NCBI RefSeq assembly: GCF_000374925.1 | Contig: NZ_KB895545.1 | Span: 174,510-238,509 of the forward strand | Origin: Arthrobacter sp. 131MFCol6.1 | GTDB lineage: Bacteria > Actinomycetota > Actinomycetes > Actinomycetales > Micrococcaceae | Reading direction: 5' to 3' | DNA: 64,000 bases | In this document: positions 9,098 to 17,090 of the stretch, in pieces | Layout of the letters: each line of letters opens with the position of its first letter | Numbering within the stretch: the stretch's first letter is position 1 | Made by a program: the position numbers and the translations under genes | Notes under the pieces: generated by a model | Told to the model about the DNA's origin: nothing | Database searches by the model: none | What the model saw: only the letters and a program-made list of their open reading frames with translations

Positions 9098-10072
9098 CTA
9101 GCGCTTCAGCGCGCCCTTGGGCCAGGGCAGGGTGGCCAGGACTATGGCGCCGAGCGTCAGGACGGTGCCGAGGACTGTCGGGAGGGTGATCACTGTTCCG
9201 GGTACCGGCAGTATCAGGTCCAGCCCGAGGGACCCCAGCAGCTGGCCGGCGATCATCCCGAGGCCGGTGACCAGCACGCCCAGGCTGCGGACCAGGAGGG
9301 CGCCGATGCCGATGAAGATGCAGCCGAGCGGGCCGCCAAGGTAGTACCACCACTGCGCCGGGAGGGGGTTGCCGGCCCCGGCCACGGCGAGTTTGATCAG
9401 CCATGCCACCCACAGCAGTGCCGCCCCGGCGATGAAGTTCACCAGTGTCGCGGCGATGGGGGTGCCGTAGTGCACGGTGGCCGTGCCGTTCATGGCCTGC
9501 TGGAAACTCATCAGGAACCCGGCCAGGAGCGGAAGCAGCACGGGAACCAGCAGCTGCAGCCCGGATTCCCCGGCGCTGAACCGGGGCGACACCGCCCAGG
9601 CGACGGCGGCGACGGTGAGCACACTGCCGAGCACCCGGATGCCGGTAATGGGCCTCTTCCCCGCCGGTCCGATCCCCATCCGGTCCACCAGCAGGCCGCT
9701 GAGGGTCTGCCCCGTCACGGCGGCCACCGTGAAGAGGGCGACGCCGAGCAGTCCCACGGTGAAGGACTGGGCGAAGACGAAGAAGGCGCCGATGCAGCCG
9801 GCCAGGACGTAGTACGGCGGAAACTGCCGTTCGCGCACGGCCGGCAGGATCCGCGCCAGCCCGGCCCGGCCCCGGGGCAATGCCAGGGAAATGGCCACCA
9901 TGACGACCAGTCCGGTGCTGAAGCTGACGACGGCGGCACCGATTCCGTCCCCCAGCGCCACCCCGAGCGCGCCGTTGATCCGGCCCTGGATCGGGATGAA
10001 CAGCCCGGTTGCGACGGCCATGGGCAGGCCGACGATCAGCGGGAGACGGGGGGTGTGGGTCATTGGTGTCAC
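9098..10072 (-). CDS. DUF606/YdcZ-type DMT superfamily transporter
   Basis: A 324-residue, highly hydrophobic protein with about ten membrane segments, arranged as two DUF606-like halves. Each half begins with a similar pattern: MAVATGLFIPIQGRINGAL near 16-35, and SFQQAMNGTATVHYGTPIAATLVNFIAGAA near 190-220. It belongs to the drug/metabolite transporter superfamily; the cargo is unknown. The ATG at 10072 lies only 24 bases from the divergent S4 gene; the in-frame ATG at 10063 is an alternative start that would widen the promoter space. Confidence 0.8.
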   Translation of the reverse strand: MTPMTHTPRLPLIVGLPMAVATGLFIPIQGRINGALGVALGDGIGAAVVSFSTGLVVMVAISLALPRGRAGLARILPAVRERQFPPYYVLAGCIGAFFVFAQSFTVGLLGVALFTVAAVTGQTLSGLLVDRMGIGPAGKRPITGIRVLGSVLTVAAVAWAVSPRFSAGESGLQLLVPVLLPLLAGFLMSFQQAMNGTATVHYGTPIAATLVNFIAGAALLWVAWLIKLAVAGAGNPLPAQWWYYLGGPLGCIFIGIGALLVRSLGVLVTGLGMIAGQLLGSLGLDLILPVPGTVITLPTVLGTVLTLGAIVLATLPWPKGALKR

Positions 10073-10096
10073 CTTAGGTCAGGCATCATTGCTTGT

Positions 10097-10333
10097 ATGA
10101 GCAATCCGGAATTCGAAGACATCACCATCCGCGACAGCATGATCCGGCTGGGCCAGCTGCTGAAACTTGCGAATCTGGTGGAGGACGGCGTGGAGGCCGC
10201 GGAGCTGATCAAGAACGGGCTGGTGAAGGTCAACGGCGAAATCGATGAGCGCCGCGGCCGCCAGCTGCACGACGGCGACACCGTCACCGTGAACGGCCGG
10301 ACCGTGCGGATCAGCGCGCCCCCGGCCGCCTAG
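10097..10333 (+). CDS. S4-domain RNA-binding protein (YbcJ/YaaA-like)
   Basis: A 78-residue protein that is almost entirely one S4 RNA-binding domain: IRLGQLLKLANLVEDGVEAA, then ELIKNGLVKVNGEIDERRGRQLHDGDTV. The ATG at 10097 is the natural start; the open frame extends upstream but that stretch lies over the divergent transporter. Proteins of this size are thought to bind structured RNA such as rRNA or tRNA; the target is unknown. The promoter must overlap the 5' end of the divergent gene because the gap is 24 bases. Confidence 0.85.
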   Translation: MSNPEFEDITIRDSMIRLGQLLKLANLVEDGVEAAELIKNGLVKVNGEIDERRGRQLHDGDTVTVNGRTVRISAPPAA

Positions 10334-10343
10334 CCGCCCGCCC

Positions 10344-10394
10344 GCTTCTCCGGTGCGGCTGCTTCTCCGGTGCGGCTGTTTCTACGGCGCGGCT
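10344..10394. repeat. 17-bp tandem triplication at the 3' end of two convergent genes
   Basis: GCTTCTCCGGTGCGGCT occurs exactly at 10344-10360 and 10361-10377, and as a 14/17 match at 10378-10394. The last copy runs into the stop codon of the minus-strand esterase. Confidence 0.8.
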
Positions 10395-11049
10395 ACTTCT
10401 TGGAGTTGAGCACCACGTGCGTGAGGAACTCCGAGACGTGACCGATTTCCTGCTGGTTGATGCCGTGCCACATGCCCGTGTAGAGGACTTTGGTGAGCTT
10501 CACATGCTTGCGGACCCAGCCGATGGTGTAGTCGATCTTGTCCTCGGTGATCACGGGGTCCTGCTGGTCCCGGCCCCAGAACAGCGGCACAGTGCCGTCT
10601 AGTTCGCCGTCGCGGAAGCTGGGGTCGTCACCGGCGTCGACGACAAACCCGGACAGGCCGACGACGGCGGCAAAGTCCGCCGGGCGCTGCCGCAACAACG
10701 TGGTGGCCATGGCCATGCCCATCGAGAATCCCAGCAGTGTCACCGACGGGTGGTTGGCTTTGACGCCGTCGAGCCAGTCCTGGACATACGCTGCGGCGCC
10801 CTTGACGGCGTCGAGCGAATAGTCAATGGACGCTGTCAGCGGGAACCAGGTGAAGCCCGGACCCATGGCGATCGGGGCGCGCAACGAGGCCACCGCGAAG
10901 TCCTGCGGGAGCATTTCCGCCAGGCTGAGCAGATCCTGTTCGTTGGCGCCGTAGCCATGCAGCAGGACAAGAAGCGGCTTGCCGGCCCGTTCCTGCTCCG
11001 GCTGGGACCATTGGACGACAGGGGCGGGGAAGGCGTCAGCGTGAGTCAT
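10393..11049 (-). CDS. Carboxylesterase/phospholipase-type alpha/beta hydrolase
   Basis: A 218-residue esterase of the phospholipase/carboxylesterase (YpfH-like) family. The LLHGYGAN oxyanion region is near 29-36 and the nucleophile motif GFSMG gives Ser109. The late WHGINQQEI block holds the catalytic His, and SGFVVDAGDD plus the FWGRDQQDPVI segment hold the acid region. The start is the ATG at 11049; the open frame continues upstream, but that stretch overlaps the divergent gene and lacks family sequence. It shares a 76-base divergent promoter region with the SGNH hydrolase, which contains a GTTAC-N6-GTAAC palindrome. Confidence 0.85.
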   Translation of the reverse strand: MTHADAFPAPVVQWSQPEQERAGKPLLVLLHGYGANEQDLLSLAEMLPQDFAVASLRAPIAMGPGFTWFPLTASIDYSLDAVKGAAAYVQDWLDGVKANHPSVTLLGFSMGMAMATTLLRQRPADFAAVVGLSGFVVDAGDDPSFRDGELDGTVPLFWGRDQQDPVITEDKIDYTIGWVRKHVKLTKVLYTGMWHGINQQEIGHVSEFLTHVVLNSKK

Positions 11050-11064
11050 GGAACCATTCTTACA

Positions 11065-11080
11065 GTTACCCGGCGGTAAC
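11065..11080. promoter_or_regulatory. GTTAC-N6-GTAAC palindromic operator candidate
   Basis: GTTACCCGGCGGTAAC is a 16-base palindrome (arms of six bases, four-base centre) in the middle of the divergent region between two hydrolase genes. A site matching 13 of 16 bases lies at 50319-50334 between the SDR and acyl-CoA carboxylase genes. The form suits a TetR-like repressor dimer. Confidence 0.5.
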
Positions 11081-11125
11081 AACTGACGGTGGCGCAGCTT
11101 AACGGGAACAGTGCAGGATAAGGGG

Positions 11126-12013
11126 GTGAGCAATACCGATCCCATGGAAAATTCACCGGACACCTCAGCCGCCCCCGCAGACACCGTCACCCACCCCTGG
11201 ACCCGCTATGTGGCGATGGGCGACTCTTTCACGGAGGGCATCGGCGACCCGGAACCGGCCAGTCCGGGCGGCCACCGGGGCTGGGCAGACCGTGTGGCCG
11301 AAGAACTCAGCCGTGGGCACAACGACTTCGCTTATGCCAACCTGGCCGTCCGCGGCAGGCTCCTGCAGCAGATCGTGGACCAGCAAATGGCGCACTGCCT
11401 GTCCCTCAAACCGGACCTCATCACGCTCTCCGCCGGCGGCAACGACCTCATCCGCCCCGGCGGCGATCCGGACGTGCTGGCCGAAAAGCTGGACTCGGTG
11501 GTGCAGATCCTCAGCCTGGGCGGCGCCACCGTCGTCCTGTTCAACGGCCCGGATACCGGCTCCACGGTGCTGGGCCGGATCCGCAGCAAGGTGGCCATCT
11601 ACAACGAGAACCTGCGCACGATCGCCGCCCGCCACGACGCCGTGATCGCGGACATGTGGTCGCTGCGCCAGCTCAATGACCCGCAGATGTGGAACGTCGA
11701 CCGGCTGCATTTCTCACCGCTGGGCCACCACACGATCGCGGCCATGGTGCTGGATTCGCTCAACGTCGAGCACACCCTCCAGCCCCTCTCCCCCAAGCCG
11801 CTGCCACAGCGCAGTTGGCGCGAGGCGCGCAGTGGGGACCTGGTGTGGGCCAGGGAGTATTTTGTCCCCTGGGTGGTGCGGCGGCTGCGGCACCGCTCCT
11901 CCGGCGACGGCATGACGGCCAAGCGGCCGCTGGCCGGCCCGGTGTTCGGTCCCGGCGTTCCGCTTGGCTCCGGCGAAGGCCCGCCCGGCGCCGAGGACGC
12001 GGTGCGGTCCTGA
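11126..12013 (+). CDS. SGNH/GDSL family hydrolase
   Basis: A 295-residue lipase/esterase-fold protein. Block I is MGDSFTEG with Ser34; the block III Asn is Asn106 in SAGGND; block V is DRLH with Asp192 and His195. No signal peptide is seen, so it should act in the cytoplasm. The start is taken as GTG at 11126, with AGGATAAGG just upstream; GTG 11111 and ATG 11144 are alternatives. About 75 residues after the catalytic His are basic and Pro/Gly-rich and probably disordered. It is divergent from the esterase at 10393 and likely shares its control. Confidence 0.85.
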   Translation: MSNTDPMENSPDTSAAPADTVTHPWTRYVAMGDSFTEGIGDPEPASPGGHRGWADRVAEELSRGHNDFAYANLAVRGRLLQQIVDQQMAHCLSLKPDLITLSAGGNDLIRPGGDPDVLAEKLDSVVQILSLGGATVVLFNGPDTGSTVLGRIRSKVAIYNENLRTIAARHDAVIADMWSLRQLNDPQMWNVDRLHFSPLGHHTIAAMVLDSLNVEHTLQPLSPKPLPQRSWREARSGDLVWAREYFVPWVVRRLRHRSSGDGMTAKRPLAGPVFGPGVPLGSGEGPPGAEDAVRS

Positions 12014-12117
12014 GGCTGCGGTCCTGAGCCTGCGGGGCATAAGCTGGAGGAACACTTCTCCGGCCCTACCGATGAGCCCGCAGATGAGAAGGCCCAGCAG
12101 CTGAAAGGCCCAGTACC

Positions 12118-12717
12118 GTGAGCAGTATGTTCTTCTGGATCATCGTGTTGTCGTTCCTGGTTCCCGTGGCGATGCGCCTCTACCGCAGGTCTGCCCGCGG
12201 CCGGAACCAGGGCACGCCGGGACAGTTCGGCCGGTTCCCCGGCAACCAGAACAACCCCGGCCAAGGCAACCAGCCGCGGGACGGCTACACCCAGCAGGAC
12301 TACTTCGGCGGCTTTGGCCAGCTGGGCGCCCCGAAGCAGTCGGGTCCGGCCAACCCGCAGTACCCCAACCCGCAGTACCCCAACGCGGAGTACCCGCAGC
12401 ACCCCAGTCCCCGGTTCCCCGACCAGCCGTTCCCGAACCAGCCGTATCCCGGCCAGCAATACCCGAACCCGGCCGGTTACCAGTCCCCCGTCCCGTATGA
12501 GGACAGCCCCGAGTACTTGAACAACCCGCCGCAACCGCAACGGCATGATCCGGCGCCGGGCGCGGGACAGCCGCAGGCGCCGCAGACTCCCCCGCCGCCG
12601 TCGGCCGGGCAGGGCTACCGGGCCCGCAAACTGGCCGAACTCGACCAGCAGTACACCGACGGCAAGCTGTCCATAGAGGACTACATGGCCCAGCGCGCCG
12701 AAATCATGAAGGGCTAA
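12118..12717 (+). CDS. Membrane-anchored Tyr/Pro-repeat protein with C-terminal SHOCT-like motif
   Basis: A 199-residue protein of unknown function. One N-terminal membrane segment (FFWIIVLSFLVPVAM, 4-18) is followed by basic residues, placing the rest in the cytoplasm. Residues 75-125 are low-complexity with repeated N-P-Q-Y-P-like pentads. The last 35 residues (RKLAELDQQYTDGKLSIEDY) resemble the short SHOCT domain found at the C-terminus of many bacterial membrane proteins. The GTG start has AAAGG upstream. Its stop overlaps the stop of the convergent gene by four bases. Confidence 0.7.
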   Translation: MSSMFFWIIVLSFLVPVAMRLYRRSARGRNQGTPGQFGRFPGNQNNPGQGNQPRDGYTQQDYFGGFGQLGAPKQSGPANPQYPNPQYPNAEYPQHPSPRFPDQPFPNQPYPGQQYPNPAGYQSPVPYEDSPEYLNNPPQPQRHDPAPGAGQPQAPQTPPPPSAGQGYRARKLAELDQQYTDGKLSIEDYMAQRAEIMKG

Positions 12718-13283
12718 GACCCTGTTGTTGGGCCGGCGAAGTTGACGTCGGCCGCGTTGACCGTTCCCGCCGTCCGCCCCGGCGCCTTGTGGTACTGCCA
12801 GTACAGATTGGTGTGGGCCACCACCAGTGCCGGCGGCGGCGCGCCATAATCGGTCAGGTCCTCGGTGGTGTGAGCGTCCGCGACCAGCGTGACATCGTAG
12901 CCGCGGGTGATCGCGCCGTGCAGGGTCGAGCGGATGCACTCGTCGGTCTGCGCACCGGCCAGGAAGACACGGCCGATGCCCCGCCCGGCCAGCACGGACT
13001 CCAGGTCGGTGCCCTCGAAGGCGTCGCTGTACTCCTTGGCCACGAGTGGCTCCGAACCGCGGCGCGCGAGCTCCGGCACATACTGCCAGCCGTCGCTGCC
13101 GTGCGGCAGGTCCTCGCCGCTGTGCTGGACCCAGACGACGTCCACCCCGGTACCGCGCGCCTTGTCCACGAGGGCGGCGATGGTCGCGACGACGTCGTCG
13201 CGACGGTAGGCCTCCGCGACGACGCCGACCTGCATATCGACGACGAGCAGTGCCGTGTTGGGGCGGTTGACGAGCGTGGTCAT
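12714..13283 (-). CDS. Isochorismatase-family cysteine hydrolase
   Basis: A 189-residue protein with the cysteine hydrolase triad intact: Asp16 (LLVVDMQ), Lys83 (VAKEYSDAF) and Cys116 (QTDECIRST). This set supports a nicotinamidase-like amidase or related C-N hydrolase rather than an isochorismatase domain lacking the Cys. The length is typical. It stands alone; the tail after about 165 is extra sequence. The substrate cannot be told from the sequence. Confidence 0.85.
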   Translation of the reverse strand: MTTLVNRPNTALLVVDMQVGVVAEAYRRDDVVATIAALVDKARGTGVDVVWVQHSGEDLPHGSDGWQYVPELARRGSEPLVAKEYSDAFEGTDLESVLAGRGIGRVFLAGAQTDECIRSTLHGAITRGYDVTLVADAHTTEDLTDYGAPPPALVVAHTNLYWQYHKAPGRTAGTVNAADVNFAGPTTGS

Positions 13284-13337
13284 GGTGCCTCCCGGATCGT
13301 GGCTGTCACTGCCTGCCTACTCTAATCCCCGCCCCTA

Positions 13338-13406
13338 AAGCAACGCGGGGTCACTTACGGCCCATGATCCGGTGTCGGATGGGCGCGAAGTGACCCCTCG
13401 TTGCTT
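13338..13406. repeat. Long palindromic intergenic repeat, copy 1 (AGCAACG-type)
   Basis: Arms 13338-13365 and 13379-13406 are complementary at 24 of 28 bases. The left arm begins AAGCAACGCGGGGTCACTT. It lies downstream of mmsA. Further copies are at 22425, 33769 and 37965. It could act as a terminator or as a REP-like element. Confidence 0.85.
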
Positions 13407-13421
13407 GGAAGGGGTGGCGCG

Positions 13422-14906
13422 TCAGTCGACCTGGGGGAAGCCGAGGTCGATCACCGAGGTGGACGGGTCCGGCCAGCGGGTGGTGACTACCTTGCCGCGG
13501 GTGTAGAAGCGGATGCTTTCGGGCCCGTACATGTGGGTGTCGCCGAAGAGCGAATTCTTCCAGCCGCCGAAGGAGAAGGTGCCCACCGGCACCGGGATAG
13601 GCACGTTGACGCCCACCATGCCGGCCTCCACATCGAACTCGAACTGCCGGGCGGCGCCGCCGTCGCGGGTGAAGATGGCCACGCCGTTGCCGAACTCGTT
13701 GTCGTTGACCAGCTTCACGGCGTCGGCGTAGGTCTCAACGCGGACCACCGAGAGGACGGGGCCGAAGATCTCGTCGTCGTAGACCTTCATCCCGGGCTTG
13801 ACGTGGTCGATCAGGCTGACGCCAATGAAGAAGCCGTTGGAGTCGAATTCGTGCTCGCGGCCGTCCACCACCACGGTGGCGCCTTCGTTGGCCGCGCCGG
13901 CAACGTAGGAGGCCACCTTGTCGCGGTGCTCGGCCGTGATGAGCGGGCCCATCTGGGAGGCCGGGTCCGTGCCCGGGCCGATCGTGAGGGCAGCCATGCG
14001 GGTGCTGATCGCCTCCACGAGGTCGTCGGCGATGCTGCCGACGGCGACGAGGACGCTGACCGCCATGCAGCGCTCCCCGGCGGAGCCGTAGGCGGCCGAG
14101 ACGGCGGCGTCCGCGGCCATGTTGAGGTCCGCGTCCGGCAGGACCACCATGTGGTTCTTCGCACCTCCCAAGGCCTGGACGCGCTTGCCGTGATCGGCGG
14201 CGCGCTTGTAGATCGACTGCGCGATCGGCGTCGAGCCGACAAAGCTGACGGCCTTCACCGCCGGGTGTTCCAGCAGGACGTCCACGGCTTCCTTGTCGCC
14301 GTGGACCACGTTGAGCACACCGGCCGGCAGGCCGGCCTCGGCGAAGACCTGGGCGATGAAGACGGCGGAGGACGGGTCCTTCTCGCTCGGCTTGAGCAGC
14401 ACGGTATTTCCGCAGGCCAGGGCGCTGCCGATCATCCACAGCGGCACCATGGCGGGGAAGTTGAACGGCGTGATGCAGGCGACGACGCCGACCGGCTGGC
14501 GGACCGAGTGGACATCGACGCCGCCGGAGACCTGCTCGGAACGCTCGCCTTTGAGCATGTGGGAGAGCCCGGTGGCGAATTCGATGTTCTCCAGGCCCCG
14601 GGTGATTTCACCTTCCGCGTCCGAGAGGACCTTGCCGTGCTCACTGGTAAGCAGGGCCGCGAGTTCGGGCCGGCGCTGCATGAGCAGTTCACGGACCTTG
14701 AAGAAGATGGCGGTGCGCCGGGCCAGGCTTGTGGCTCGCCAGCCGGGCAGCGCGGCACGGGCGGCCTCGACGGCCTCCTCGACGCGGGCGGCCGAGGCCA
14801 GGGCGACCTCTTTCTCCTGCTCGCCGGTGGCCGGGTTGAACACCGGGCCGAAGCGCTCGGCGTCGGAAATCAGGGCGCCGTTGATGAAGTGCGGAATGCG
14901 TTCCAT
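13422..14906 (-). CDS. mmsA: CoA-acylating methylmalonate-semialdehyde dehydrogenase
   Basis: A 494-residue aldehyde dehydrogenase that converts (methyl)malonate semialdehyde to propionyl- or acetyl-CoA with NAD and CoA, in valine and pyrimidine breakdown. Seen: the NAD-binding FNFPAMVPLWM segment near 148-158, GSTPIAQ near 224, the catalytic Cys280 in GSAGERC, and GGAKNH near 247-252, which replaces the ELGG motif of ordinary aldehyde dehydrogenases and is diagnostic of MmsA. It follows mmsB by 36 bases and is the second gene of that operon. Confidence 0.93.
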   Translation of the reverse strand: MERIPHFINGALISDAERFGPVFNPATGEQEKEVALASAARVEEAVEAARAALPGWRATSLARRTAIFFKVRELLMQRRPELAALLTSEHGKVLSDAEGEITRGLENIEFATGLSHMLKGERSEQVSGGVDVHSVRQPVGVVACITPFNFPAMVPLWMIGSALACGNTVLLKPSEKDPSSAVFIAQVFAEAGLPAGVLNVVHGDKEAVDVLLEHPAVKAVSFVGSTPIAQSIYKRAADHGKRVQALGGAKNHMVVLPDADLNMAADAAVSAAYGSAGERCMAVSVLVAVGSIADDLVEAISTRMAALTIGPGTDPASQMGPLITAEHRDKVASYVAGAANEGATVVVDGREHEFDSNGFFIGVSLIDHVKPGMKVYDDEIFGPVLSVVRVETYADAVKLVNDNEFGNGVAIFTRDGGAARQFEFDVEAGMVGVNVPIPVPVGTFSFGGWKNSLFGDTHMYGPESIRFYTRGKVVTTRWPDPSTSVIDLGFPQVD

Positions 14907-14942
14907 GGGTGGGTCTCTTTCGTGAAGGGGGGCCGTGAAGGG

Positions 14943-15845
14943 CTAGTTGGCGGACTCGAGGGTGCCGTCGACGAGCTTGACGATCATCGAGCAGTCCTGG
15001 CCGGACTGGCCGGAGTCGATGAGGCGCTGGAAGAGCTGCTGGACGTGCTCGCCGAGTTCCAGCGGGGTGCCGGTGTCCCGCGCAGCGCTGATGGCCAGGC
15101 CGATGTCCTTGTTGGCGAGTTCGGTAGTGAACGTCGGGGCGAAGTCGTTATTGGATGCCGCAGTGGGCACGACGCCGGCCACGGGGTACCAGGTGCGGAG
15201 CGCCCAGCTGTCGCCGGAGGAGACCGACGCGATGTCCCAGAAGACCTGTTTGTCCAGGCCGAGGCGGTCGGCGAGGACTGCGCCCTCGGCGGTGGAGGCG
15301 AGGTTGATGAAGAGCATGAGGTTGTTGCAGATCTTCGCGGCCTGGCCGGTGGTGGCGCCGCCGGTGGGGATGATGTTCGCGGCCATGGGGCGGATGTATT
15401 CGGTGGCGTCGGCGACGGCGCCGGGCTCGCCGCCGATCATGAACGTCAAGGTGGCGGCCTTCGCGCCGCTCATGCCGCCGGAGACGGGAGCGTCGACGAA
15501 GCGGAAGCCGGCGGCAGCGGCGGCGTCGTGTAGGGCCTGCGCGGAGGCGATGTCGATGGTGGAGGAATCCACCAGGAGGGTCCGGGTGTCCGCGTGGGCA
15601 AGGACGCCGTCCTCGCCGAGGTACACGGCGCGGGCGTGCTCACCCTTGGGGAGCATGGTGAAGACGACGTCGGCGCCGGCGACGGCCTCGGCGATGCTGC
15701 CCGCAGCTTTGACTCCTCCGGCCTCGGCGGCGGCGAGGGCTGCGCTGTTGAGGTCGAAGCCGCGGACCTCGTGTCCGGCGTTTGAGAGGTTGACGGACAT
15801 GGATCCGCCCATGTTTCCAAGTCCGATCCAGGCGATGACTGCCAT
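14943..15845 (-). CDS. mmsB: 3-hydroxyisobutyrate dehydrogenase
   Basis: A 300-residue beta-hydroxyacid dehydrogenase that oxidises 3-hydroxyisobutyrate to methylmalonate semialdehyde, the substrate of the next gene, mmsA. The NAD-binding GLGNMG is at 8-13, the substrate-binding DAPVSGGMSGA at 118-128, and the catalytic Lys171 lies in GQAAKICNNLML. The length is normal. The gene is first in the mmsB-mmsA operon and divergent from a LysR gene, which is therefore the likely regulator. Confidence 0.93.
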   Translation of the reverse strand: MAVIAWIGLGNMGGSMSVNLSNAGHEVRGFDLNSAALAAAEAGGVKAAGSIAEAVAGADVVFTMLPKGEHARAVYLGEDGVLAHADTRTLLVDSSTIDIASAQALHDAAAAAGFRFVDAPVSGGMSGAKAATLTFMIGGEPGAVADATEYIRPMAANIIPTGGATTGQAAKICNNLMLFINLASTAEGAVLADRLGLDKQVFWDIASVSSGDSWALRTWYPVAGVVPTAASNNDFAPTFTTELANKDIGLAISAARDTGTPLELGEHVQQLFQRLIDSGQSGQDCSMIVKLVDGTLESAN

Positions 15846-15977
15846 GGCTTAAGCTCCTTTGCTTGATGTGCTGCCGGCGCCTTGACGCTCCGGCCTGAAA
15901 GCCGAAACCCCGGCGCCCCGGTGTCCACCATCACACCCTGTTAGAGTGCAATCAAGGTAAAAAATCACAGATGCCAT

Positions 15978-15991
15978 GTGCACAGATGCAC
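15978..15991. promoter_or_regulatory. GTGCA-N4-TGCAC palindrome between mmsB and the LysR gene
   Basis: GTGCACAGATGCAC has five-base arms and sits 52 bases before the LysR start in the 198-base divergent region. It is the clearest dyad there and a candidate LysR operator. Related TGCA-containing dyads lie upstream of the MFS gene (18602-18618). Confidence 0.4.
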
Positions 15992-16043
15992 AATCGTGGC
16001 TCTGGCTTCCTCATCCGCCACACTCGCTGCAAAGGGGACATGA

Positions 16044-16949
16044 GTGGACTTGCGCCGGCTTCCGAGCCCCGATGACCTGCTGATCCTGCTGACCGTGGCA
16101 CGGCTGGGCCGGTTCAACGCCGTGGCGGAGACGCTCGGCACCACCCACACCACCATTTCCCGCCGCGTCCTGGCCCTGGACAAGCAGCTCGGCGGCCGGA
16201 CGCTCGAACGCAGCCCGCACGGCTGGGAGCTGACCGAACTCGGCAGCCAGGCGGTCGCGGCGGCGGAAGCCATCGAGGGCACTCTCGGTGCCCTCTCCAG
16301 CAGCATTGCCCGCTCCGGCGATGTGGTCTCCGGCCTGGTCCGGATCAGCACACCGGACGGCTTCGGCGCCGAATTCCTGGCCCCGGCCCTCGTGCGGCTG
16401 CAGCGCGCGAATCCGCTGCTCAACGTGGAGCTGCTCAGCGCCACCCGCAAGGTAAGCCAAAACCGCTCCGGCGTAGACCTGGAAGTGGTGGTGGGCAACA
16501 TGGAGGTCACCACCGCCCGCGCCATCTTCCTGAGCAACTATTTCCTCAGGCTGTACGCCAGTCCCGGCTATGCGCAGGAGCACGGCCTTCCGGCAACACT
16601 CGACGACGTCCGGCAGCACGGCTTCGTCTCCTACGTGGAATCGGCGCTCCAGGTGGCCGAGCTGGGCCACCGTTCCACGCAGCTGCCGGTGCCGCGGTCC
16701 AGCTTCCAGGCCACAAGCGTCTTCGCCCAGCTGGAGGCTGTCCGGCGGGGCGCCGGGATTGGCCTGCTCCCCAATTTCCTCGTGGCGGGCCGGCCGGGGT
16801 TCCTGCCCGTCCTGCCGGACGACTTCCAGCGCCAGCTGCCCATCTGGGCTGTGGCCCGGCCCGAGGCGCTGCGTTCGGCCCCGGTCCGTGCCGTACTGGA
16901 GGCGATTCGCGGCGAAATCCGGGAGCGGCAGGATGTGCTGTCCGCCTGA
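16044..16949 (+). CDS. LysR-family transcriptional regulator, probably of mmsBA
   Basis: A 301-residue regulator: winged helix-turn-helix at about 8-67 (ILLTVARLGRFNAVAETLGTTHTTISRRVLALD) and a substrate-binding effector domain from about 90 to 295. The start is GTG at 16044, with AAAGGGG seven bases upstream; the nearby ATG at 16040 is out of frame. It is divergent from mmsB with a 198-base gap, the classic LysR arrangement, so control of valine/3-hydroxyisobutyrate catabolism is likely. The effector is unknown. Confidence 0.88.
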   Translation: MDLRRLPSPDDLLILLTVARLGRFNAVAETLGTTHTTISRRVLALDKQLGGRTLERSPHGWELTELGSQAVAAAEAIEGTLGALSSSIARSGDVVSGLVRISTPDGFGAEFLAPALVRLQRANPLLNVELLSATRKVSQNRSGVDLEVVVGNMEVTTARAIFLSNYFLRLYASPGYAQEHGLPATLDDVRQHGFVSYVESALQVAELGHRSTQLPVPRSSFQATSVFAQLEAVRRGAGIGLLPNFLVAGRPGFLPVLPDDFQRQLPIWAVARPEALRSAPVRAVLEAIRGEIRERQDVLSA

Positions 16950-17017
16950 GGCCGCGCCAGCGCAGCCGGACGTGGGCATGCGGCGGCAGCCTGCCGCGTT
17001 GGCCTGCCGCGTTAACG

Positions 17018-17060
17018 CAGACTGCCCGGGTCCGCGCCGTGCGCGGATCCGGGCAGTCTG
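17018..17060. terminator. Hairpin between convergent LysR and MFS genes
   Basis: Arms 17018-17037 and 17041-17060 match at 19 of 20 bases around a three-base loop. It is preceded by TTAACG, so that TTAACGCAGACTG is shared with the hairpin at 6434. There is no T-run; bidirectional termination is inferred from the convergent position. Confidence 0.6.
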
Positions 17061-17090
17061 CCCCAACGGGTTTGATGGGGCCGGTGAGGA

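Noticed and set aside
13401..15533. 710-codon open frame on the plus strand
   Set aside because: It is antisense to mmsA and mmsB, both of which have complete catalytic motifs; the translation is low-complexity.
16040..16043. ATG at 16040 as start of the LysR gene
   Set aside because: It is out of frame with the helix-turn-helix sequence; GTG at 16044 is in frame with a suitable ribosome binding site.
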